In this document: in pieces, positions 1 to 6,944 of the stretch | Position numbering within the stretch: the first letter of the stretch is position 1 | Layout: the number at the start of each line of letters is the position of its first letter | From: Zygnema cylindricum | Taxonomy: Eukaryota > Streptophyta > Zygnematophyceae > Zygnematales > Zygnemataceae | NCBI GenBank assembly: GCA_037447655.1 | Contig: JBBHKE010002114.1 | Span: forward strand, 1 to 10,230 | Reading direction: 5' to 3' | Length of the DNA stretch: 10,230 bases | Made by a program: the position numbers and the translations under genes | The notes under the pieces: model-generated | Seen by the model: the letters and a program-made list of their open reading frames with translations, nothing else | Databases searched by the model: none | Told to the model about the DNA's origin: nothing

Positions 1-140
1 AGGTTGAAACTTTGTGGCCTCCATTATCATACAGAATATACAACGTATATAAGACCTATAGGATAATGCTTGCCCCTTCTTCTTTCCCACTAAATAAGTG
101 CGACCCTGGCACACAAATATTATGACCAGCGTCACCCTTC

Positions 141-230
141 TGAGGGCCCGAATCCCTTGAGTTGAACGCAAAAAGAATCACTGAATGAGGGCCCAAATCC
201 CTTGAGCCGAACGCATAAAGAATCACTAAA
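141..230. repeat. 45-bp tandem duplication inside the LTR
   Basis: Two units, 141-185 and 186-230, each begin tgagggccc and contain cccttgag followed by gaacgca and aaagaatcact. They differ at only a few positions. The LTRs at 9817-10230, 2100-2395 and 7560-7785 carry a single unit, so the duplication arose in this copy after it split from the others. Confidence 0.85.
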
Positions 231-391
231 TTTGCTCCCTTGAGCAGTAAATTATCAATGGTGAAAGATGACCTTTATAAATACAAGCTCTCTCAAAGAG
301 AGGTGGCTAAATTTCACTTTCCTAGTCTACATACTCACAACTACCTACAACTAAACCCTAGACCAATACGAACACTGTACACTACAAAAAG

Positions 392-427
392 GTACAAAAG
401 GTACACTGGCCGATGTACTTCTTGTAC
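392..427. promoter_or_regulatory. U3 palindrome, left LTR copy
   Basis: Arms 392-405 and 414-427 pair at 12 of 14 positions around an 8-base loop (406-413). The arms are built of GTAC motifs. The same structure, with an 8-base loop in E1 and altered arm bases, occurs in the E1 LTRs (2013-2051 and 7413-7451) and in weaker form at 10151-10187. Function is unknown; it could be a dimeric transcription-factor site or an RNA hairpin. Confidence 0.55.
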
Positions 428-620
428 GACCATTGTGTGACATGGCTTTCTTTGTGACGTATGTCAGATCGCGAGCCATGGTTTCTCATCCCATCTTCTC
501 CGATGTCTAATAATGTGATGGCACATGGCATCGCGTGACGCTATCTTCGAAAGCCGCCAAAAGTTCATTCCGAGTTGGCGGCTGCAACAACGACCGTCAT
601 AACAAATATATTTACATGGT

Positions 621-1310
621 TATTATTGGTGTCTGTGCATGATGTCACAAGCCGTCGTTTCACATACGCCTCTTTATTATTTTGTTCCAATAAATGAATT
701 CGTGTTGTGTAACTGTTTATTACAATGTCAAACCTGTATCTACTCCACAACGACTACACATATAGGACGGATGACTATTATAGACTTTGCAAGACCTATG
801 ATCAAATTGAGACCAACCCAACTTTTTGGAAAAAAATGTCCTCTGTTCTAGTCTGCCACCTTTTGACCAAATGAGGCAGTCATGGTTTCTTGTTTCATTG
901 ACCCTCTCACTCTCTCTAGATTCTAACAAATAATAGATAAGTGAACTATGAATTACCTTTTTTCAACAAAGGTAGGACCGGTTTGTCTTTGTGAACATCT
1001 GTATAGAAACATGTGTTCATATGTCCTTCAGGCGACCTCACCGATCAAGTAACTTTAAAAGTCGTCCCGATACGACAAAAGTGGCACAAAGTGTGTAGAT
1101 GTCCCATTTTTTAGTGGGCTCAGTTCGTGAAAGTGGCGCAAACTGTGTAGATGTGAGAAGCGTACGTTAGTATAGTTTTGCCACACAATTATCTCTTTCG
1201 CGGGACATTCTTGCACTTTGGAAGTGTTTGTGATGTGTATGCGTTGTTGGTCAAATCACCTTATGTTAGTAATTCTCATGTACAGTGAAGAGAGATTGTT
1301 TATAATTATT
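621..1310. other. No gene seen; probable decayed repeat DNA
   Basis: Only short, unconvincing reading frames are present, and none resembles a protein I know. The first 80 bases may still be the head side of the minus-strand LTR. A pyrimidine-rich run at 900-918 could be a minus-strand polypurine tract, but no LTR start abuts it. The one clear structure is the 25-bp direct repeat at 1078-1154. Confidence 0.5.
1078..1154. repeat. Spaced 25-bp direct repeat
   Basis: Copies at 1078-1102 and 1130-1154 share 23 of 25 bases, with core aaagtggc and tgtgtagatgt, and start 52 bases apart. The spacer is not repeated. It may be paired regulatory sites inside a repeat, or a remnant of a longer duplication. 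I see no match to the E1 LTRs. Confidence 0.7.
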
Positions 1311-1337
1311 CCATATCTTAAAATTAATCATTGAACA
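1311..1337 (+). repeat. Possible head of the E2 LTR, cut off by E1 insertion
   Basis: The bases just left of E1, including AAATTAATCATTGAACA, align loosely with LTR head positions 1-25 of E1 (AAATTAATGGTCCATTTTAA). The sequence right of E1 at 7786 continues the same alignment at LTR position about 27. Removing E1 would therefore restore a collinear LTR head. The match is short and AT-rich, so this is an inference. Confidence 0.4.
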
Positions 1338-1547
1338 TGTAGAAATTAAATGTCCGACTTAAGTATTTTTCTTAGTCTAAATATAGAAAGAAGCCGAGGC
1401 AGTCTACCTCTAACTTCTCTCTCCAACTCTCAAACTTGTCGCAGTCACAGAGAAATTGGAGAGGAAGCTAGAGCCATGACCACCTAGGCTATCCAGAGGT
1501 TTACGAGAAATATATATTGGTTTGTTTTCTAAAAGGATAGAATTTAT

Positions 1548-1620
1548 GCTGCCACCAGGATTTGAACCTGGTACCTGCCGGACGGAAAGCTGGCAGTAGC
1601 CGGTAGCCTTATCCGTTAAG
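1548..1620 (-). other. Antisense tRNA-like segment in the 5' LTR
   Basis: Read on the minus strand it has a D-arm-like AACGGATAAGGC (1617-1606), a central hairpin, and a perfect T-arm: stem CCAGG/CCTGG around the 7-base loop TTCAAAT (1571-1555). It includes the exact Pol III box B GGTTCAAATCC (1568-1558). The spacing between D arm and T arm is longer than in a class I tRNA, nearer to class II. Box A is degenerate and there is no convincing 5' acceptor strand, so it is not a functional tRNA gene. The same segment recurs at 6945-7019 and 7973-8040. Confidence 0.6.
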
Positions 1621-1755
1621 AATAGACTTAGTGTTACACATTGTAGGGTTTGATATTTAATTAAACATTACCACGTAGGATAATTCATTAAGCTGAAACT
1701 GTTTACGGGATACATAGATCCAGTAATGTAAAAGTACGGTTTGCGGTACGGATAA

Positions 1756-1817
1756 GAAACGAATACTGCTTATTTGTTTCTTTAGCGAAACGAATATCGC
1801 GCAGGTATTTATTACAG
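1756..1817 (+). repeat. 31-bp tandem repeat in U3, 5' LTR
   Basis: Two units, 1756-1786 and 1787-1817, each start gaaacgaata and end in a tattt-rich run. The first unit has decayed (ctgctt in place of tcgcgc). The 3' LTR keeps a clearer version at 7155-7216, so the duplication predates E1 insertion. Confidence 0.75.
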
Positions 1818-1913
1818 CTACGATTAAATGTGAATTTAATCGGACGACAGGAATGAACGCCGAGATCGCGGAATAGGATTTCGGCGGTTTACGGCTATCG
1901 CCACATCGGATGA

Positions 1914-1919
1914 CACGTG
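1914..1919. promoter_or_regulatory. G-box CACGTG in U3, 5' LTR
   Basis: CACGTG lies in the context gaCACGTGac. The 3' LTR has it at 7314-7319 as CACGTGGC, the core of ABA-responsive elements bound by plant bZIP factors. A second G-box at 7378-7383 is mutated here to caagtg (1978-1983). A regulatory role is inferred from motif knowledge only. Confidence 0.45.
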
Positions 1920-2012
1920 ACGGAATAACATTATATCGCGGCATCTCCGAGGATTAAGGGAGCAAATCCGGATATACCAAGTGTCGACATTTAGGCCATA
2001 TCGTATAATGTC

Positions 2013-2051
2013 CGTACACAAAGTACACCGGCAGTTGTACTTCTGTGTACG
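2013..2051. promoter_or_regulatory. U3 palindrome, 5' LTR
   Basis: Arms CGTACACAAAGTACA (2013-2027) and 2036-2051 are complementary over 15 bases with one bulge. The 8-base loop is CCGGCAGT. The structure lies about 30-70 bases upstream of the TATA-like position. Related LTR copies keep the palindrome while their arm sequence differs. Confidence 0.6.
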
Positions 2052-2375
2052 AAAGTGTAATTTGATTGGCTCCGTACATCAGTAGATAGAGTCTGTGAGA
2101 GAGATAGGACTTAGGAAAATTAGGAGATAGGACCCTCTCTCCCAAAGAGCTTCTGTACAAAAGGTCAACTTTGACCCTCCATAACTTACTACTCAGGGGA
2201 GCAAATTCAGAGATTCTTTTTGCTATCGACTTAGGGGAGTCTTACTTTCACGAGGTGCAAGGGGGTGCAGGTGGTCAGAGTTTTTGTCTGCCAGGGTGGC
2301 AGTTGTTCTTGCGGAAACACAAAGGGGTCAGGATTATTCTAGAGGGTTCTTGGTAGCTGTCCAATCTGAGGACTT

Positions 2376-3332
2376 ATGGAGGTCTCAGAGTTTCAGGTTA
2401 TGGGCCCACACTCTAGGGTACCAATCTTTAACGGAACTGGCTTCATATACTAGGAAAGTATGATGATAGGAGCTCTATGCGAAAAAAGGTTTTGGGGGAT
2501 AGTGAGTGGACGGTTGGGGCGTCCATCAAGTCTTGGAATCCCTCCAGGGTTTGGAGAAAGCAGATTCACCAGGAAAGAGGATCCACCTTCAACAGAGGAG
2601 ACAAAAGAAGGAGAGTGGTGGACAAAGGAAAGGAGAAGGAGACGACCACACCAATAGCAACTGGTTCGGAATTCATGTCACCTATTCCGAGGAACGAGGA
2701 GAATGATACTGAAACCTGGGACTTCAACAATATGGCGGCAATGCACTTCATCCTACGCCATCTCACTCAAGGACTTGCATGTCCTCATTTGCAGGTAGAA
2801 AGGGCATCCGATCTTTAGATGGCTCTCATAAAGATGTAGTGAAGTGGTACGATTCAACAACAACAGTTGGCTGATCAAAAAAGTTAAGGAGTATATACAC
2901 AAAGGGGGAAAGATGTTGGATTTTTGCAATGAGCTTGCTACACTCTTCATGGAGCAAGAGAGTGCAGGAAAAGATTTTAGTGAAAAAGAAAAGGTTAATT
3001 GTTTACTGATGAAGTTACCCGATGAGTTCGAGAACATAGTCAACCGTGTGCAGGACTTGACGGACTCAAGGTGGATATGGAACTCAGTGGTAGGGATGAT
3101 TCTCGTTTGGGAGAATACGATCGAGATCCAAAGGGGAGGAAAGAGTGGCCAATCCTTAACAACTGCGGCCGATTGGAGGAACAAGGATTCGCGAAAGCCG
3201 GTTGGAAACTATGGAAGGAGGGAGCAGAAAAATTAGACCAACGAGTTCGATTCAAGGGCTCCCAAAGGTTTATGTCATTCTTTTAAGAAATCGGGGAACT
3301 ATATGGCAGAGTGCACTAAGCTAACCGAGCTT
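2376..3332 (+). pseudogene. gag: E1 gag (copia nucleocapsid/capsid), disrupted
   Basis: Gag would form the cytoplasmic virus-like particle that packages element RNA. The frame can be followed from ATG 2376, inside the LTR, or ATG 2400, inside the primer site. It runs through VPIFNGTGFIY and the KRFWGIVSG block (copia gag N-terminal type), a charged low-complexity linker, HFILRHLTQGL with VERASDL, then a UBN2-type region (KVNCLLMKLPDEFENIV, about 2985-3040) and a degenerate zinc knuckle (about 3273-3314). Breaks are TAG 2451 and TAG 2816 (both at tryptophan positions in E3), TAG-TGA 2837-2842, TAG 3234, a frameshift near 2620 and another near 2880. E3 gag at 9249-9836 is the closest comparison and shows which positions are breaks. 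In the zinc knuckle the second Cys is Phe and the His is Asn. Confidence 0.85.
2396..2409 (+). other. E1 primer-binding site for half tRNA-iMet
   Basis: GGTTATGGGCCCAC directly follows the terminal CA of the 5' LTR. It is a 14-base perfect complement of the anticodon stem-loop of plant initiator tRNA-Met (GTGGGCCCATAACC in that tRNA, as I recall it). It does not match the tRNA 3' end used by most plant copia elements. Drosophila copia and yeast Ty5 are known to prime with the 5' half of initiator tRNA-Met cut in the anticodon loop. The site contains ATG (2400-2402), in frame with gag, with G at -3 and +4. Confidence 0.8.
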
Positions 3333-3880
3333 CGGTTAAAGGAGGGGCAGACCGGTGGTACCCTGAGAGGAAAGAAAAAGGCCCTTGTCACACAGGTACT
3401 TGAGGCAGAATCTGAGGACGAGGACAATGAGCTCCTTTTGGATGAGGAGTTGGAGGCGAAAAACGAGGTCGAAATTCCACGAAGGCAGAAATGTGCTTAC
3501 GGTGGATCGAAAGGTGAAGCAGGTTGGATTATAAAATGAAGTGCCTCCATGCACATGTGTAAGGATAGGAACCTGTTCACTAAGATAAGAAGGATTCCCA
3601 CCGTAGAGATACAGTACATGGATGGGAGGATAGTCACCGCTACTCTTGTAGGATCGGTAGATCTTAAAGTATTAGGTGAAGGAAAGACATCCATAGAAAC
3701 ATTCTCCGATGTATTGTTTATTCCGGGGCTGAACAAAAACCTTATCTCTACATCTGTATTAGATGATAAGGGTTTTTTTATTAGCACTAGGGAAGGAGTC
3801 TTTACTGCTAGTTTTGAGGAGGATGTCTATTTCATTGCTGAGAAAGGTAGCCATGGGATGTTTAGGCTGATTTTAAGTAA
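3333..3880 (+). pseudogene. pol (PR): E1 acidic spacer and aspartic protease, inactive
   Basis: Copia protease cuts the Gag-Pol polyprotein. After an acidic spacer (AESEDEDNELLLDEELEA, about 3406-3460) comes GWII, then the position where the family has Asp-Ser-Gly-Ala-Ser. Here it reads Lys (3534-3536), stop TGA (3537-3539), Ser, Ala, Ser. The catalytic Asp is lost and the frame is closed. The following sequence keeps family features: MHMCKDRNLF, then FSDVLFIPGLNKNLISTSVL (about 3705-3764), the usual end block of copia protease. The frame is the same as in the zinc knuckle upstream and integrase downstream, so only the TGA breaks this stretch. Confidence 0.85.
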
Positions 3881-4548
3881 TGAAACGAAGAAACTTTATT
3901 ATGCTGGGGTTCATGATATTATGATGTGGCATAAGAGGCTTAGGCATGTAAATCTAGATAAGTTAAGAGAGATGAAAATGATGGGAGTGGTGGAAGGGAT
4001 TCAGTTTAGTGAGAGTGATAACATAAGTGATTGTAGTGGATGTGCTCAAGGTAAAGCACACAGATTACCCTTTCCTAAAACAACCACCTATAAGGGAGAA
4101 AAAATTCTAGTTCTAGTACACACAGATATTTGGGGACCGGCTAAAGTGCCCTCACCAAGTTGGAAGAGATTTATGATGACTATCACTGATGATTAGTCTC
4201 GGTATTCCCGGGTGTATAATTTGAAAAACAAGTCAGAATCTCAGGATTGTTTTAGATAATATAAAGCATGGAGTGAAAAACTCCACGAAACTCCAATCAA
4301 GAGAGTAAGGAGTGACAATGGTGGAGAGTATACTTCTAACCAGTTTGAGGATTTTTTGAGGGAAGATGGGGTCCAACACCAAAAGACAGTTCCAAAAAAC
4401 CTGGAACAGAATGGGGTAGCTGAAATGTTAAATAGAACACTAAGTGATAGTGCTAGAAGTATGTTGTCAGAAAGGTTTTGGGTAGAAGCAATGAACTGTG
4501 CTAATTACCTCAAAAATAGAGTTCTTACTTCAGCTATAAAAGATGTAA
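3881..4548 (+). pseudogene. pol (IN): E1 integrase: GAG-pre-integrase and rve core, disrupted
   Basis: Integrase inserts the cDNA into host DNA. The HHCC zinc motif is present: WHKRLRH (about 3926-3946) and CSGCAQGK (about 4032-4055). All three catalytic acids of the DDE core can be seen: Asp in VHTDIWGP (about 4118-4141), Asp in RSDNGGEY (about 4306-4330) and Glu in NGVAE (about 4411-4425). Stops TAG 4194 (after ITDD) and TAA 4257 interrupt the core. At about 4548 one extra A shifts the frame by one, and the remainder of integrase continues in the frame of the RT reading frame. The enzyme is therefore broken by frame, not by loss of its active site. Confidence 0.88.
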
Positions 4549-6717
4549 ACACCTTATGAGAGATGGACAGGCCGGAAACCAGACATATCTCACTTAAAGG
4601 TTTTCGGCAGTCAAGTATTCAGTCTAGATACAGATCGGTCTAATTGGAAGCTAGATCCTAAAGGAAAACCGAGATACTTATTAGGATGTGATGAGGATGT
4701 TAAAGGATATAGAGTTTATGATCTAAAAAGGGAAGATATAATCTTAGTAAAGCATCTAGTAGTTATAGATGAAGGAAAATCTGTGGACCCCTTCAAATAT
4801 ACAAAGTCAGTAAAAATCAGATTTGAGTCAGAAAATTCCGATGACATTGAGCTTCCTAACTATCTAGGTTTTGGAGAAGATGACATTCTTGCAGGTACAA
4901 ATCAGACCGAAAAGGACTCGGCTGTGGAAACTCTAGTGACAACTCTACCCGAAGCGGAAGACGTGGTGGAAATTGATTCGGAATCAAAGGATAGGGGAGA
5001 AGCCGCGATTGTTCAAAAAAATCCACGAGAACCATCTATTCCAGCCTCAAATTTTAAGGGGGGAAGGAGAAGTAGCAAAAGATTGCGAGAAAAACAGGTT
5101 AATAACAAGGTAACAAAACTATCTCATCAAGATGAACCTCGGACTTATGGAGAGGCGATGACTTGTCCAGAAAGAAATCGGTGGAAGACAACCATCAATG
5201 AGGAGATGGCCTCAATTATGGCAGCTGATACTTCGGAGCTAGTGGATTGTCCACCTAACCGAAAACCAATAGGTTGTAAGTGGGTTTTCAAATTAAAACT
5301 GAACCCAGATAACAGAATCGAGCGCTACAAGGCCAGACTAGTGGCAAAGGGATTTACACAAAAGGAGGGAATTGACTACAAGGAAACCTTTGCCCCGATG
5401 GTCAGATTTCCCTCTGTCCGCATACTTCTCAGCCTCGCAGCATCGAAAGACATGGAAGTGCACCTGATGGACATCAAAACAGCCTTTTTGCATGGAGAAT
5501 TGGAAGAGGAGATCTTCATGCGACAACCCGAAGGGTTTGTGGAGGAAGGAGAGGAGAGTAAGGTATGCAGGCTGATTAAATCTCTTTATAGCTTGAAACA
5601 GGCGCCTCAACAGTGGAATAAGAAGCTTGATGATTTTCTTACTAGTCTGGGATATATCCAAATCAGCTCAGATCACTCAATCTATTTTTTCAAAGATGAG
5701 GAAGGTTTTATATTTATTGCAATTTATGTTGATGATTTGCTTGTTTTAAGAAAATCAATGGAAAAAATTAATAAACTGAAAACCGATCTTAACGGGAGAT
5801 TTGAAATGAAGGATATGAGGGAAGCAAAATATATTTTGGGAATTCAAGTAGAGAGAGACCGAAAAAGAAAGATAATAAGATTGACTCAAAACGAAGCAAT
5901 AAGGAACATGCTTGAAAAATTTCAAATGGATAAAGCTAATAGTTGTACAACTCCAATGGAGTTGAAGGAGGGAAGTAAGGGTAGTGAGGAAGGAGTCATA
6001 GTCTTAGACGAGGAATTATCTCCTAAAGAACAGAAGTTCATGCAGACTATTCCTTACAAGCAAGTAGTGGGAAGTCTAATCTATTTTATGAATTGTACCC
6101 AACCGGATTTAGCTGCAGCTGTAGGAGTGCTGAGTAGAAGTCTAAATGCTCCCACTAAGAGGGATTGGGAGGCAGCTAAGAGAGTCTTTAGATATTTGAT
6201 AGGAACCAGGGATCTATGGTTGCATTTGAGTGGGGAGTATACTGACATCACTACTTGGAGTGATGCTAGTTATGGTGATGTTCCGATGAGGAGATGCACT
6301 TCTAGATATGTATTATATGTGGGTGATGGGGCTTGTTGTTGGAGTAGCAATCAGCAAAAAGTTATTACTCAGTCCACCATGAAGGCTGAGTATATGGCTT
6401 CTTGCTCTGCTGTAAAAGAATTGAAGTGGGTCAAGTCTTTGCTTGGTGAGCTTGGTCACCTTAAGAGTGGTGTGCAAAAATTTTTTTGTTATAATCAGGC
6501 AGCAATCGCTATTTCTGCCAATCCTAAACATCATTTTAAAGCCAAACACATGGACATCAAACTCAGCTTTGTTAGAGAGAAAGTAGAAAACAAAATAATC
6601 AGTTTAGAATACCGACCAGATAGTAAGATTGTAGCATATATGATGACCAAACCTATGCCTTCCCCTAAGCTAATTTTCTGTAAGGAGAAGTGTGGTCTGA
6701 AATTAAAGATTGACTAG
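4549..6717 (+). CDS. pol (RT-RH): E1 integrase C-terminus, reverse transcriptase and RNase H (open frame)
   Basis: The frame is open for 722 codons, but it has no start of its own and would be read as part of Gag-Pol. It begins with the integrase C-terminal region (HLKVFGSQVF, about 4588-4617) and an acidic, variable linker (about 4830-5110). RVT_2 reverse transcriptase covers about 5240-5990, with KPIGCKWVFKLKLN, the first catalytic Asp in HLMDIKTAF (5470-5472) and the YVDD box (5725-5736), all intact. Copia-type RNase H covers about 6256-6660. There the first Asp (WSDASY, 6262-6264) is kept, but the residue where copia has the Glu of STEAEY is Lys (6382-6384), and two later Asp positions are Tyr (6490-6492 in YNQAAI, 6637-6639 in AYMMTKP). 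RT looks competent and RNase H does not. The stop TAG (6715-6717) is followed directly by the polypurine tract. Confidence 0.9.
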   Translation, partial: TPYERWTGRKPDISHLKVFGSQVFSLDTDRSNWKLDPKGKPRYLLGCDEDVKGYRVYDLKREDIILVKHLVVIDEGKSVDPFKYTKSVKIRFESENSDDIELPNYLGFGEDDILAGTNQTEKDSAVETLVTTLPEAEDVVEIDSESKDRGEAAIVQKNPREPSIPASNFKGGRRSSKRLREKQVNNKVTKLSHQDEPRTYGEAMTCPERNRWKTTINEEMASIMAADTSELVDCPPNRKPIGCKWVFKLKLNPDNRIERYKARLVAKGFTQKEGIDYKETFAPMVRFPSVRILLSLAASKDMEVHLMDIKTAFLHGELEEEIFMRQPEGFVEEGEESKVCRLIKSLYSLKQAPQQWNKKLDDFLTSLGYIQISSDHSIYFFKDEEGFIFIAIYVDDLLVLRKSMEKINKLKTDLNGRFEMKDMREAKYILGIQVERDRKRKIIRLTQNEAIRNMLEKFQMDKANSCTTPMELKEGSKGSEEGVIVLDEELSPKEQKFMQTIPYKQVVGSLIYFMNCTQPDLAAAVGVLSRSLNAPTKRDWEAAKRVFRYLIGTRDLWLHLSGEYTDITTWSDASYGDVPMRRCTSRYVLYVGDGACCWSSNQQKVITQSTMKAEYMASCSAVKELKWVKSLLGELGHLKSGVQKFFCYNQAAIAISANPKHHFKAKHMDIKLSFVREKVENKIISLEYRPDSKIVAYMMTKPMPSPKLIFCKEKCGLKLKID

Positions 6718-6730
6718 AAAATAAGGGGAG
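6718..6730 (+). other. E1 polypurine tract
   Basis: AAAATAAGGGGAG has a single pyrimidine and directly abuts the first TG of the 3' LTR at 6731. It is the expected primer site for plus-strand DNA synthesis and starts right after the pol stop codon. Confidence 0.9.
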
Positions 6731-6944
6731 TGTAGAAATTAATGGTCCATTTTAAGTATTTTCTAGGTCTAAATAGAAGTATAGAAAGAAGCCGAGGCAG
6801 TCTACCTCTAACTTCTCTCTCCAACTCTCAAACTTGTCGCATTCACTGAGAAATTGGAGAGGGAGCTAGAGCCATGGCTACCTAGGCTATCCAGAGGTTT
6901 ACGGGAAATATATATTAGTTAGGGGTTTATTTACTAAAAGGTAT

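Larger units (their letters stand above)
5..620 (-). repeat. 3' part of a diverged minus-strand copia LTR (E3 type)
   Basis: On the minus strand this stretch is collinear with the LTR at 9817-10230. Shared blocks include the palindrome near 392-427, the purine-rich ctctctCaaagagag block near 290, the gctcccttgagc block near 235-247, and the ccctggcacacaaatatt block near 103-121. It ends, as E1 and E3 LTRs do, in a short ATG-led stretch closing with TTTCA (plus positions 5-9). The next four bases do not match the primer-binding site that follows a 5' LTR, so I read it as a 3' or solo LTR. A minus-strand TATA-like stretch lies near 274-284. Divergence from 9817-10230 is large. The inner boundary near 620 is a guess, since similarity to E1 LTRs fades gradually between about 480 and 700. 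Confidence 0.65.
1338..2395 (+). repeat. E1 5' LTR
   Basis: It starts TGTAG and ends TTTCA, and aligns end to end with 6731-7785. In order it holds a head with the gaggcagtctacctct block, an antisense tRNA-like segment (1548-1620), a 31-bp tandem repeat (1756-1817), a G-box (1914-1919), a palindrome (2013-2051), a decayed TATA-like site (about 2081-2089), the conserved gagattctttttgc block (about 2212-2225), and a tail that contains the probable upstream gag ATG (2376). The tail differs from the 3' LTR by an indel of about 14 bases near 2253-2275. Confidence 0.95.

Noticed and set aside
900-918. Minus-strand polypurine tract (ccctctcactctctct on plus)
   Set aside because: No LTR start (CA on plus) abuts it in the right place, and no E3 pol sequence lies beside it.
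240-929. Several short reading frames on both strands of the left LTR region
   Set aside because: They are short, overlap each other, have no recognisable motif, and fall in LTR or decayed repeat DNA.
1548-1620. Functional tRNA gene
   Set aside because: T-arm and box B are good, but there is no paired acceptor stem, box A is degenerate, the central region is too long for a normal anticodon arm, and the other copies differ. I kept it as tRNA-like only.
1657-2021. Minus-strand reading frames of 61-95 codons in the 5' LTR
   Set aside because: They lie in LTR regulatory DNA, are not preserved in the 3' LTR at 7050-7400, and resemble no family I know.
2377-2390. Standard initiator tRNA 3'-end primer site (TGGTATCAGAG-like: tggaggtctcagag)
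   Set aside because: It is also present at the same place in the 3' LTR (7767-7780), so it lies inside the LTR. The E3 and left-LTR equivalents do not resemble it, and the anticodon-arm match directly after the LTR end explains priming better.
2451-4259. Programmed readthrough or stop-codon reassignment of the in-frame stops in E1
   Set aside because: The stops are of all three types and fall in conserved positions, including the protease active site. They are accompanied by frameshifts and absent at the matching E3 tryptophan positions. Decay is simpler.
4783-4785. Start of the RT frame at GTG 4783
   Set aside because: It lies inside continuous integrase C-terminal sequence that is open from 4549. 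In this family RT is made as part of Gag-Pol, so no internal start is needed.
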